Below, one piece after another: positions 1-9,339 of a stretch of 16,123 nt of DNA. The notes under the pieces are model-generated. The model made no database searches and was not told the origin of the DNA. It was given only the letters and a program-made list of their open reading frames with translations. The DNA lies in contig JAHBMJ010002764.1 of NCBI GenBank assembly GCA_018398765.1, positions 1-16,123 of the forward strand, written 5' to 3'. Made by a program: the position numbers and the translations under genes. This stretch comes from Chromera velia. Taxonomy: Eukaryota > Sar > Chromeraceae. Numbering within the stretch: the first letter of the stretch is position 1; every line of letters begins with the position of its first letter.

Positions 1-1301
1 CTCCGCGTCCGGAGATGCAGAGAGAACTCCAAATTGGGCCCGCCCCTCTCCTCCATCTTCAAACCCCACCCTGAGCCCCTTTCCATTGTCGAGGAGCACA
101 GTCGTCGCCCCCTCCCGCAACACCTCAGGGTCAACAAAAAAGCCGAGGGTCAGCCCTCTGGACCCCGATCCCCCCGGTGCGACCGCCAGGGGGGTGCAAT
201 CGGAGACTGACCGCAGATGCCGACCGCGCGAGAAGTGCAGAAACGCCTCAACGGAACTCGAAGGGTCACCCTCGTTGCCCTCTCTGCTCGCATTTTCATT
301 CCCATTGTTGCGTACAGACACACACATACACATACATACAGGCACAAGCGCAAGGGTCATACAGGCATCGATCATGAGAGAAACACACAAGGACGAAGCG
401 GAATGTGAGATGCCAACAAGAGCAGAGGATAGGAAAGGCTGTCGAATACTTCACTTCAATTGAACACATCTTCGTGGCTTTCTCGCAACGAACGCAGACC
501 AGGCCGGAAGCTTTGTATCCCACACTCCACAATTGTCTTTCCGCAGGCATGTGTTGCGTGGAGTCTGCTGACCGTTGAGTGATGAGAGGCCCCCCTTTCG
601 TTGTCCCTCCCTCTCCCTCTGCGCCCTCCCCTCCGTCCCCCTCTTCAACAAATATCGGCGAGGCGTAGAAGGGGTCCGCCCATGCGACCACTCTCGCCCC
701 CGCCGCGTCGTCCGCCTCCGGTTCTGTCGTCAGGCTCCTTGCAGAGGGCCCGGACGTCTGAGCAACTAAGCGGAGACCCTCCACAAGGTTCAGAACCTCA
801 TCTCCGCACTGTGCCTGTTGCTGTGGGGTGAACCTCTCCTTGGTTGCCACTGCCGTCTCGGATATGGACAGAAACGAAGACCCGTCTATACGTTCTGGTC
901 CCTCCACAGACAGAGCCTTCAAGGCTGCAAGACCAAGTTTATGCGAAAAAATGTTTCTATACGATGTAGCAATCCAGATAAGAAGCACAGCGACAAAACA
1001 TGTCGGCAGGCTTCGCATCATTCAGATAGAAAGGATTTTTGAGAACAGCAGTCCGTGTGACTTCCAACCCAACTAACGGTGGGACACTTACCGGGGTTCA
1101 CATCGCAGGGAGCATCTTCGGCCGTCGAAAAGTCCTGCACACAGAGGGAAGGTTGAGAAATTGTCCACGGGATTAATGCATAATGCACAATCTTGACCCG
1201 TCCACGCATGCACTTTCATGTTTCAGCAAAAGCTCTTTGAGACCTACCTTCGTCGCAACGGCGAAGACAACGAGGATCAAAGAAGCTCTTCTCATGTTCA
1301 T
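1..1301 (-). CDS. Secreted protein of unknown function, 5' part, at least four exons, runs off left edge
   Basis: Exon 1 is 1301-1248, 18 codons, MNMRRASLILVVFAVATK: a short basic start and a hydrophobic core, typical of a signal peptide. An in-frame TAA lies upstream of this ATG. It ends at AAG|GTAGGT. Exon 2 is 1134-1092 (43 nt, acceptor TGTGCAG) and ends in phase 1 at CCG|GTAAGT. Exon 3 starts at 924 after TCTTGCAG with the two matching bases and runs to about 450 (donor AA|GTATTC, phase 2) or 455 (GAA|GTGAAG, phase 0). Exon 4 starts at 283 (after GAGCAG) or 279 and stays open to base 1. All phases agree, which is the main support. Exon 3 encodes a Cys-poor, Glu/Gly-rich region that ends with several Cys. 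Exon 4 has alternating hydrophobic strands (LTLGFFVDPEVL, TTVLLDNGKGLRVGF) resembling a concanavalin A/laminin-G jellyroll; this fold call is tentative. The C-terminus is missing. I do not recognise the protein; secretion or entry to the endomembrane system is inferred from the leader. Confidence 0.62.
284..449 (-). other. Intron 3 of the secreted-protein gene, with a TG/CA-rich tract
   Basis: This stretch separates exon 3 and exon 4 of the minus-strand gene. On the plus strand it holds CACACATACACATACATACA at about 319-340, a degenerate CA microsatellite, which on the gene strand is a TG/TATG tract. The acceptor is GAGCAG ending at 284. The reading frame stays open through most of it and ends at a TGA near the acceptor. 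The exact donor is uncertain (449 or 454). Confidence 0.45.
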
Positions 1302-2007
1302 AAGGAAATGGCTGACAGTGTATTTGACTTAGCGAGTCAATTGAGGCAAAGCTTGCATCTTTACTGGCTATTCTATTGTTACCTCTCACCGATATGTTCG
1401 TGCTCATGCAGTCTGCATCAGCGTATGACTCCTCATACTTCAATTGTGCTTTCTTGGGTAGGAGGGGCTCTTTTTAGTTCATTTACCTTGGGACGCAAGT
1501 GCACTGTTCCACTTTTCTGAACTGTATATAGTCCACAATCACATTGTAGACTCTTTCCTGCTGCATGGTATCGTTAAATCTGCATGTATGCAATTAACAG
1601 AGCTGCATGTGTATCGGTTGCATGAATCGGCATGCAGTTGATGGCATGCCGTGGCCCCTGCGCGGTCGCGACGTCCGCGCGAAAGGTGGACACACACTTG
1701 CATGGACGTATATATATTAATATAAGTGCGCCCGGCGGGCCATTATAAGAGGGCGGAGTTCGTTCGATCATCTGATGAGTCGGCATTGCAGATGGGTAGC
1801 TTACAGTCTTGCAGAAGACAAGCACACAATTGTTGAGCCCCCTCTTTTCCTGCCTGGGCAATAGACGTGAAGCGACGAACTCCTGATACCGTCGTTCAAG
1901 CCAAATACCAACCTATGCGCTAAGCAACAGGCGGCTTCATCTTTCCACCTGCCAATCCATCAACCATTAGCACCCGCTGAGCAGAAAGGCGCTGGCGTGT
2001 GCAGAGG
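1302..2007. promoter_or_regulatory. Divergent intergenic region with TGCATG cluster and TATA-like stretch
   Basis: It lies between the start codon of the minus-strand secreted-protein gene (1301) and the proposed start of the plus-strand multi-domain gene (2008), so it probably carries both promoters and 5' leaders. TGCATG, or its complement CATGCA, occurs at 1562, 1581, 1604, 1619, 1631 and 1699, with a related GCATGC core at 1644. A TATA-like run TATATATATTAATATAAG lies at about 1708-1725, followed by a GC-rich stretch. TGCATG-type sites are known binding motifs of some apicomplexan AP2 proteins; their use here is inference. I see no convincing coding exon in this stretch. Confidence 0.45.
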
Positions 2008-5000
2008 ATGATGGATGGAAAGAGATCAAATGCTGGGGGACTTGGCTTGCAGAAGATTCCCGAGGCCGAGCGTCGCAATCTTCTGTTCGGTCGATGTGCG
2101 GATTTTCGTCCTCGTTCAGTGATAGGCAAGAGGGTCAGTTTACACCACTGGCGTTCCATCGTGTGGTGCATCGACAGTGTGCATACTTTTGGAATACCCC
2201 TATATACATGCAGGTCGACAAGAGCACCATAGAGGCGCGACGGCCAACAACTTCGTGTGGCCGGTGCCGCTCCCCCCTGAAGCCAGACCAGAGAAGGGTG
2301 GGTGGGTACATTTGACTGACCGTTATTTTCACCCGGGCATGTATACAAGAGATGCAATATCTGACACCGAACAAGCAAGCACACTTACAAATACATGGAG
2401 ACACAAGCTGATGCACACATGCACACATGCACACACGCGCGCCACGCATACAAACGCCACGAGCCATGGATAAAGGTGATGGTCGGAGACAAGTGAGTGT
2501 GCCGCAAACTCTCTGGACCGTGCCGTTTACATTCTTGCTCATGTTTTCAGACTCTGGGGCACTCAGCGAGCGATGCGGTTCTTTCGCTTTTCCGCGTTCC
2601 TGCTGCGGATTCTGCCAAGGGGGGGCTGGCTGCTTCCAAACAGCTGCTGATGGATTGCTACCCTCCAGACAGACTCCCTCTTTCACGTGACTCGACAACA
2701 AAACTGAACTTGTACAAACCTACTTTGCCGTACCCAAAAATGCCCTCGGGGAGCGCCTCAGAGGTCCGTTCGCACATCTCATCCCTCTGTGCGTTTTTCG
2801 TGACTGTCAGCTTCTTTCCATTGGCTTTTTTGGCACTTGCTTCCCCGTTGGTCTGGTTTCTTTTCTTTCGTTGAATTCCCCACTCTCATTGTGGCGTATC
2901 GCATTTCTCGGGCTGAACTGCTTGCGTTAAAACTGTCAGGCACAGAATATCACTTATCACGCGGGTATGCTGCACTTCATCGCTCCTCTCATTTTCCTTG
3001 CATGCATCTGCGATCCTCTGCAGGAAAAGCCCTTCAAGCTGTGCAGTGCCGCGGTTGTGCGCCACCTCGTGGCTCACGGCCGAGTGCGACTTCTGTCGAC
3101 CACCTGGCTGAAGCAGCAACTAAGACGGATTGAGGAAATCCGAACGGAGGCAAAGGAGCGACTCCAGATGGCCTCTCTCCGAAGAGGGGGGGCCAGCAGG
3201 GGACTTGCTGAGGAAGCTCCTGAAGCAAAGAAAGAAAAAGAGGAAGGAGAAAGTTCAGGACAGAAGAAGTCTGTTCCGTCCTCCCCAGATAAAATCGAAA
3301 CGAAAGAGAATTCAAGTGCATCAGGGGAGACCAACGTGGAAGAAGATACAGAAGATGCCAAAGTGGAGGACCCCAAGTCAAACGAGCTTCCGAAGATTCC
3401 CTCCGTGGAGGAAATTCTGTGGACTCTCACCGGATCCTTCAAGCACGGAGGAGACGCCTGGGTCTCTGTATCCCTTTTCAACGGCCTCTCGGATAGAGAG
3501 GTCCGTCTCTGCCTGCCTGCGTGCGGGCGTGTGTGCGCGTATATGCACGTCTCTCTCTCTCTCTCTCTCTCTGTGCGTGTGCGTGTGCGTGTGCGTGTGC
3601 GTGTGCGTGTGCGTGTGCGTGTGCGTGTGCGTGTGCGTGTGCGTGTGCGTGTGCGTGTGCGTGCGTGTGTGCGTGTGTGCGTGTGTGCGTGTGTGCGTGT
3701 GTGCGTGTGTGCGGTGTATAAGCCTGTTTGCCTACCTGCCTGTCGACCTGACGACATGGCAGTTGTACTTCTTTGTATTCTTTCACGTCTTCCAATGTAT
3801 TTCAGCGCGCAATTTTTTGTTCGGATGTCTGTCTGTATGTCTATCTGCCCAGCTGCCTGCCTGCGTATGTCCACCCACCCCTTGCAGGTTCGGGAAAGGA
3901 TCTACATCGTCCCTCGTGACCTCGAGGGATTCCTCAATTTTGGACAGCGGCTCCGGAGGGATTGCGGTGTGTACTTCCCTCCCCTCTCCCTTCCTGATTG
4001 GCCCTTCTCTTTCCGGGGCATTCCCTCCACACCTGCAGATGCCCTGCAACGCCACGTCGCCTTCCTTGAAGGCAGGAAGGGAGCAGAGGAGAGTGACGAG
4101 GACTCGATTGCGATTGAGGAGGTCATTCGTTCCTGTCCCTTCCCCGTTGACCTTGCAGGCCTCAGAGATGCCTTGTTGAAGGGCACCGTGCGGCTTCTGA
4201 AGCCCGCTTTCTTGAAAGAACACTTCAGGAAACAAAAGGTCTGGCTGGGGAAGGAGACGGAGAAGAGGCTCGGCCTCTCTCCCCTCTTACCCACCAACCT
4301 TCTCCCGTCCGACGAAAAAAGACCGGGGCCTCTGCCCTTCGGGCAATGGACAGCGACCTATGACCGTTTGCAGATGGGCAGAGGGCCAGAGATGGTCGGT
4401 CCCCGGAAAGGCCATGACACGGCTTCAGCCTCTAGCAAATCCCTCCTAGCAGCCCCCCCCCGAGGAAGAATTGAGCTGCCCGACGACGCTTTCTGGCCTC
4501 CCCATGAATTTGCAGAAGCAAGCGACTACGCTCTTCTCAGCCTCGTCTTTTCACTAGACACCCACCCTTCCATACTCCCGGATCTAGCACCGTATCTGAA
4601 TGAATACTGGGCATTGTTTTGGCCCGCCTTTTCTCTAGACTACTGGACCGATCTCCAGAGGGAGGCAGAGAGCCTTGAGCACGGATCTCCCAAGAACCCT
4701 AACAGCAACGATCCACCCAAAGATCTCACCCCCCTTCGAACGGAGCTGTTGAAAGACCTGGATGCCAAGGCATTCCCCCCTCAAATGGTTCCCTTCGCAG
4801 CCACGGGAGATCTCCAAAAAGCCACGGGGGTCCGATTTCTCCGGCCCCGGTGGATTCTCGAGAAAGCGTGGAAAGGCCAAGAGAAGCGCTCGGCCTCTGA
4901 ACTTCTACAGGCCTACTGGGAAGGGTCCTGGAGACCCCAGCGCCTCCCCTGGCGCCATGAGATACCCGAAGCAGCTTTCGTACCTACACCCTCGACCCCG

Positions 5001-8000
5001 ACGGAATTTCTAGATTTCAACGATCCATGCGGCCAGAAACCTCTCGATTACCAGACAACAGATGTGCTGTTCGTGAACACAGGGTCAGATCTAGAGCAAG
5101 CCAAAGGCGCCACAACAGCCCATCCAGATCCGGATTGCTTCGTGTTGGCAACGGTCGTTGAGGCCATTCTTGCCGCCAACGAAGCGTCCTCAAACGCCAA
5201 CGAAACACAAACCCCCTTTGTCGTTTTCTGGGATGTTGTCTGCCTGCCCCCCCCACCTCGGACTGTTGCTGAGCAGGCAATGACAAAAGAGGCCCTTAGG
5301 CTGCTTCATCACCCGATTCATTATCCTGTGGATCCCTCTCAACACAAAGAAGAGCAAACGGGGGGAGGGGGGCGGGGATTGTTTGAGGTCACAAAGTCCG
5401 CAGTACAGACCCGGACGAAGACGGCCTCCTTTCGATTTGAGAGCGAGGGTGTGTTCCTGCTGGAAACCGCACGACAACACATTGAAAGAGCACGGTCAGG
5501 TCCTGTCGCCTGCTTCGGCCTCATGCGACTTGTACGTCTAGCAGGCCAGGCTGCGCTTTTCGTGAAGCGAAGAGGGGGCTCGAAAGGTCGCTTGGCTACG
5601 CTCCAGGCTGACCTTGCAGCTTCACTAGAGGGGTTGATCAGTGACTCCAGGGATCCCAAAAAAAGAGTCTGCAGTGCCCACTCGCAGCCCTTCTCAGCCT
5701 GTCCGATCTCAAAATCCTCTGGATTGGGATGGAAAATTCTGGAATCTGGTCTTTGCGGTCTCCCCATTCCGAAACCACCGGCTCCTTTCCTCGACCGTCT
5801 TGTCGACAGAATGCTCAGAGAGCGGTCAGCGGAAATACGCACGTCCGCTGCTCAGGAAAAGGGAAGGGGTGCAAAGAACAGGGACGAAACCCCTAGCAGA
5901 TGCTCCTCCCCTGCCCCCTCCACAGCCGCGGGGCCTCGGCCGCAAAGCGTGGCAGCGACCGCATCTACACGTCCGGGAACGTCAGCTGCCGTCGGGCGGC
6001 CGTCGTCCCGGCCTGGAACTAGTCTTTCAGACTACCCAGCCGACACAAAAACACAACAACAGGGGGCAAAGAGCGAAGCAGCCACAGAGGGCAAAAGAGG
6101 CGTTGCCTTTCTAGCAGAATTGCCAACTCCAGTCCCAACAGAGGCAAAGGCGGGGGGGGACGTGAGTGGTTGGGACGCTGCAAAGACGCCAGGCGGAGGA
6201 CAGGGGGGGAAGGGAGCGAATGAAGACACAGAGAAGGGGCGGGAGGGAATGTGGACAATTGCACGCTCTGCGGGGCCGTGTGCTTTTTGTAACGCCCGTG
6301 TAGTGGGGCCCTGGTACGGTGCGTTGGGGACAAAGTCACAGGGAGGAAAGGGAAAGGCCCAGCAGGCCCGTCTCGCTTACGGATACCAAAGTCCCGAGGG
6401 GGAGGTGCGTGTGTGTGAGGGGTGTGCGTTCTCGGAAGGTCGGGAAGAGGAGGTGTCGGGTCCGGGGGAGAAGAATTTGATGAATTTCAAAAGGGGGGGC
6501 GTGGGTGTGGTGGCGTCATTGCGGGCTCTGAGGAAGGGACAGGACAGAAGATTTGAGTCGGAAGTCGAGCTGTTTGTCCTCTGGATGCGGTACGTCTCAT
6601 CCAGCCAGAATCACACACAAATTCATATTGCTCGTGTAGTCTCACATTATTGTCTTAGTGAGGAAGTAAGGACACGGTATGTCAGCCAGCGATTTCGTGC
6701 TCGATTCAAAGGGCGCTGTTTTGCCTTCTCCAACCTCGAGTGCCTTCGTCCTTGCTCTTGTCAAATCAATTGTCTCCACTTCAACGTCCTCCTTCATCGC
6801 ATGACCATTGAAGGCTCCCCATAAACTGACATCGACAGATATAATAGAGCAGACAGAGCTTCTGCTTCTTATTTCTTTCTCCGTGCTCACTCCGTTTCCT
6901 TCTCTCTTACGGGCAGACATACTGTAAAATCGGCATGCAGCGCTGCCTTTTTCTAATGTGTCGCACTTGTTGTCAGCACGCGTTCATTCTTCCTTCCCTC
7001 CCCTTTACTCCCCTCCCATTATGATGATGTAATCTCTTCATTCATTCATTCATTCATTCGTTCATGAATCCATTCTTTCTTTCATTCCTCCCTCCCTCGA
7101 TCTGCCTCCTTCCCTGCTTGCCTGCCTGCCTGCAGTGATTGCAATCTCCCCGATCCCCGAAGGCTGGGGTCCAGCCTCTCCCTGGAGGTTCCCAGCAGGG
7201 CCTTCTGTCGGGCTGCCGGGGTCAGCGTGCGAGTCCTGAAAGACCCCGACGCAGCCACACGGCTGGGGCCTCCGAAGCCCGACGAGATAGAGGTCTCGTG
7301 GGAGTTGAGCAAGGGGGACGTGGCGAGGAAGACGGACTGGTTGGGGGTGTTTGCACTTCCAGCTGGGTGGCAGCGCTTGAAAGACAAGTTTGCGTCTCTT
7401 GGTCGGAGTGGTTTGAGCCAGCTGCTCAAGTCCAAAGGGACTGGCACGTCCCTCTGGAAGAGCACACTGGGAAAGAGTACCCTCGGACTGTCTGCGTTTT
7501 CGAATAAGTCTCTCGGGAGATCCCAAGGCACAGTCGCAGGGTCGCAGGAAAGGGGGGGGGAATCTCCAGGTGGGGGGGACGGGGGGAAAGGTCGGAAAGA
7601 AATCCCGCTTGTCAGGGCGTTTGTGTGCAGAGAGGGGGTGAAGGAAGGGGGGAGCGTGACGATGAAAGCAGTGCTTCAAGGGGGCACTGAGTATGTTGTC
7701 CGATTCATGGGCTCGCCTCTGCCTGACGATGTGAATGCCCGAAACGTTGCGGTGCTGGGAGAGTCCCATGGTTTCTGGGGGAGTGCAGGAAAGCAGCGCA
7801 CCCTGGCTGCAGAGCAGTGGGCCGATCTAACTGATGAGGGAAAGAAGGCCCTGAACATTCAGACGGTGTGGAAAGGGCAGCAGGCAAGGAAGGAGGTTGC
7901 ACGAAAGCAGACAATGAATTGGGCGGATGACCAGGACAGAAGGATGGAGGCTCGAATCGTAGCCCGACAGTCGCTTGCTCAGATGAGCGCTCGGTCGATT

Positions 8001-8075
8001 CAAAGTGCGATCGAGGAAGAGAAGCGACGAAAGAAAGCAAGAGGGGACGACGACAGCGATGAGGACGACGACTGA
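2008..8075 (+). CDS. Large multi-domain protein: BRCT-like modules, CX2C zinc motif, SKICH-like domain, IQ motif
   Basis: Proposed exons: 2008-2133, 2551-2763, 3024-3500, 3888-6589 and 7136-8075. Donors are GTCAGT, GTCCGT, GTCCGT and GTACGT; acceptors are TTTTCAG, CTCTGCAG, CTTGCAG and CCTGCAG. All junctions keep one frame (phases 0, 0, 0, 2), giving about 1485 residues ending at TGA 8073. Three copies of a BRCT-tail-like motif lie near residues 134 (VRLLSTTWLKQQL), 373 (VRLLKPAFLKEHF) and 587 (VRFLRPRWILEKA). The second follows a strand-helix IYIVPRDLEGFL and is the best BRCT candidate. A low-complexity linker with RPGTS repeats precedes CAFC (1070-1073) and CEGC (1115-1118), a CX2C-X41-CX2C possible zinc site. 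The last exon has IEVSWEL...DWLGVF (about 1224-1245), SKICH-like, then IQTVWKGQQARKEV (1414 on), an IQ calmodulin-binding-type motif, a basic helix and an acidic Asp/Glu tail. BRCT domains bind phosphoproteins, so a scaffold role is possible but not shown. Exon 1 is the least certain part; a shorter form could start at ATG 2740. A 72-nt pyrimidine-rich stretch, 3967-4038, may be a further intron. Confidence 0.68.
2134..2550 (+). other. Intron 1 of the BRCT/SKICH-like gene
   Basis: Donor AGG|GTCAGT and acceptor CATGTTTTCAG, phase 0 on both sides. It contains a CA-rich patch (about 2414-2450, repeated CACACATG). This boundary depends on exon 1 being real. If exon 1 is wrong, the stretch is simply upstream DNA. 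Confidence 0.35.
2764..3023 (+). other. Intron 2 of the BRCT/SKICH-like gene
   Basis: Donor GAG|GTCCGT, identical over nine bases to the donor at 3501. The interior is rich in T and C (many TTTCTTT runs) and the acceptor is CTCTGCAG. Both sides are phase 0. Reading straight through meets a stop near 2874, so splicing is needed to join the two coding blocks. Confidence 0.55.
3501..3887 (+). other. Intron 3 of the BRCT/SKICH-like gene, 387 nt, open in frame
   Basis: Donor GAG|GTCCGT and acceptor CCCTTGCAG, phase 0 on both sides. The length is 129 codons with no in-frame stop, because most of it is microsatellite and TGCC/GTCT-rich DNA. Its translation is an Arg-Val string plus Cys-rich text unlike the flanking protein, so I treat it as an intron even though the ORF continues through it. 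Confidence 0.65.
3551..3714. repeat. Compound microsatellite (CT)11 - (GTGTGC)14 - (GTGTGTGC)6
   Basis: (CT)11 occupies 3551-3572, then GTGC, then fourteen GTGTGC units (3577-3660), another GTGC, then six GTGTGTGC units (3665-3712). Alternating purine-pyrimidine DNA of this length favours Z-DNA. The tract is inside an intron and opens false ORFs on both strands. Confidence 0.95.
6590..7135 (+). other. Intron 4 of the BRCT/SKICH-like gene, 546 nt
   Basis: Donor GCG|GTACGT after VLWM; acceptor is a long pyrimidine-rich tract ending CTGCCTGCAG. The exon ends with two bases of an Arg codon and the next exon supplies the third, after which the frame runs open to 8075. Reading through the donor gives a tail that ends at 6824, so the true C-terminus needs this splice. 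It contains a (TTCA)n tract. Confidence 0.7.
7037..7064. repeat. (TTCA)n tetranucleotide tract
   Basis: About seven TTCA units with one G substitution, within the last intron of the large gene and just before its pyrimidine-rich acceptor. Confidence 0.85.
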
Positions 8076-8400
8076 TCAATGCATGGATTGATTTGGCCAT
8101 TCATAGACCTGAGTGGTCAAGGGGGGGGTGTCAGACAAACGGAAGGGACGAAGGGAATCCGATACAGGGCGGACGGAAGGGGGGTTGGATCGGTACCCTC
8201 TCGTGAAGGGAGAGAACAAGAAAATCGCATGAGTACAAGGACGTCTTTACTTCTCTTTGATTGAAGCAAACCCGGTATGAATTGCGGTTTCTCTTTTCCG
8301 TTGACGCCGGGCCAGCGCCGCATCGATTTTAAGCTCAGTGCTCAATGGCATCCCACTTTGCATGAGTCAGAGTGTTGAGAGGGCCGGGAGACTTTTTTGG
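8076..8400. other. 3' flank of the large gene
   Basis: G-rich on the plus strand and of the same base composition as the gene before it. It probably holds the 3' UTR. No clear polyadenylation signal and no convincing exon are seen. Confidence 0.4.
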
Positions 8401-9339
8401 GAAGAATGCACATCTAGGTGCACAAAATACGAACATAGACAAAACTCACAAACTGCAAGCTATGCGAAGCTTCAATATCATCACGACATTTTATAGAATA
8501 AATACTCAGAAAATTTAGTGAAAAATTGAATATCAAAAGGCGGGTAACGACTAAAAAATGCTTAGAATTTATAAAAATAAAAGAAATAAGAACTTTAAAT
8601 GACAGCCGAATAAAGAAGCAGATTGAATATTTTTCTGTTCGATGTATCAAGTAGCAAGCAAAGAATAAAAACAATTGCATGAAAAATCACTGTGCTTTTG
8701 AAGAAGGTATAAGCGTTAGGGTAACTTACCTGGGTAAGCGCTCCTTTCTGATATGAGCTAGGACGTAAGCCGCCGAGTTTGTTCAAGTGATAAAGGAAAC
8801 GCAACAGAAAAAAAAATTAAATTGAAAGAAAGATCAATTATAGCAACTGCCGCTTTTATTCTTAGTTAAATGACAATTTTTATTTTCGGTCTAAATTTAA
8901 AGGGTTTTTGGCTTTTAGAAACGTTTTGGTCTTCTTTAGGCTCTTCCCCTCCTAAGTTTGAGTCCCAACCTCCTTTCTTGCAATTTCTTGTAGCATTGAG
9001 CGGACGGTTTAATAGGGAACTCGTCCTTAAATCTGTTCTTACCCGTCCTTCCCTTTTATAAAAAAATGAAAGTAAATATGACTAGACCTAGGACTAGGCA
9101 TACATAAGAATTTCTTACCGAATATTCGTCTGTACCAAATGCATGCATATTGGGGGCGAGTGGGGTGTTTTTTACCCCCCTAAAGTGGCGCATTTCCGCA
9201 AAAAACTCGTTTTCATAATTGGTAAGGAGTTAGAAGCTGAAACTTTGTGTAAGAAGACGTTATAATGATAGAAAAAGAACTATAGAACAGATTTTTTATA
9301 TTATTTCTAGAAACATAGGCTGCCATACAAATTTTATAA
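8401..9339. other. AT-rich stretch upstream of the ankyrin block, no recognised gene
   Basis: Composition changes at about 8400 to clearly AT-rich DNA with poly-A and poly-T runs. A minus-strand CAG|GTAAGT lies at 8731-8724 inside the near-palindrome CTTACCTGGGTAAG, and a short plus-strand ORF (8870-9061) matches nothing I know. A GGGGT...ACCCC hairpin lies at about 9159-9176. I can support no exon here. Confidence 0.5.

Noticed and set aside
296-1021. A single 241-codon minus-strand ORF as the whole gene
   Set aside because: Good donors and acceptors (CCG|GTAAGT, TCTTGCAG) join it to upstream exons in phase, and its C-terminal part is CA-repeat translation beyond a splice site.
1920-2384. 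Minus-strand ORF of 154 codons
   Set aside because: Overlaps proposed exon 1 and intron 1 of the plus-strand gene; no signal, splice or family support.
4122-4158. 37-nt GT...AG intron (GAG|GTCATT to CTTGCAG)
   Set aside because: Too short and its removal would shift the frame of an otherwise coherent protein.
3074-4179. Long ORFs on both strands (266 and 349 codons) across the microsatellite
   Set aside because: They are made of the repeat translated as His-Thr/Arg-Thr or Cys-Val strings and overlap the phase-consistent exons of the large gene.
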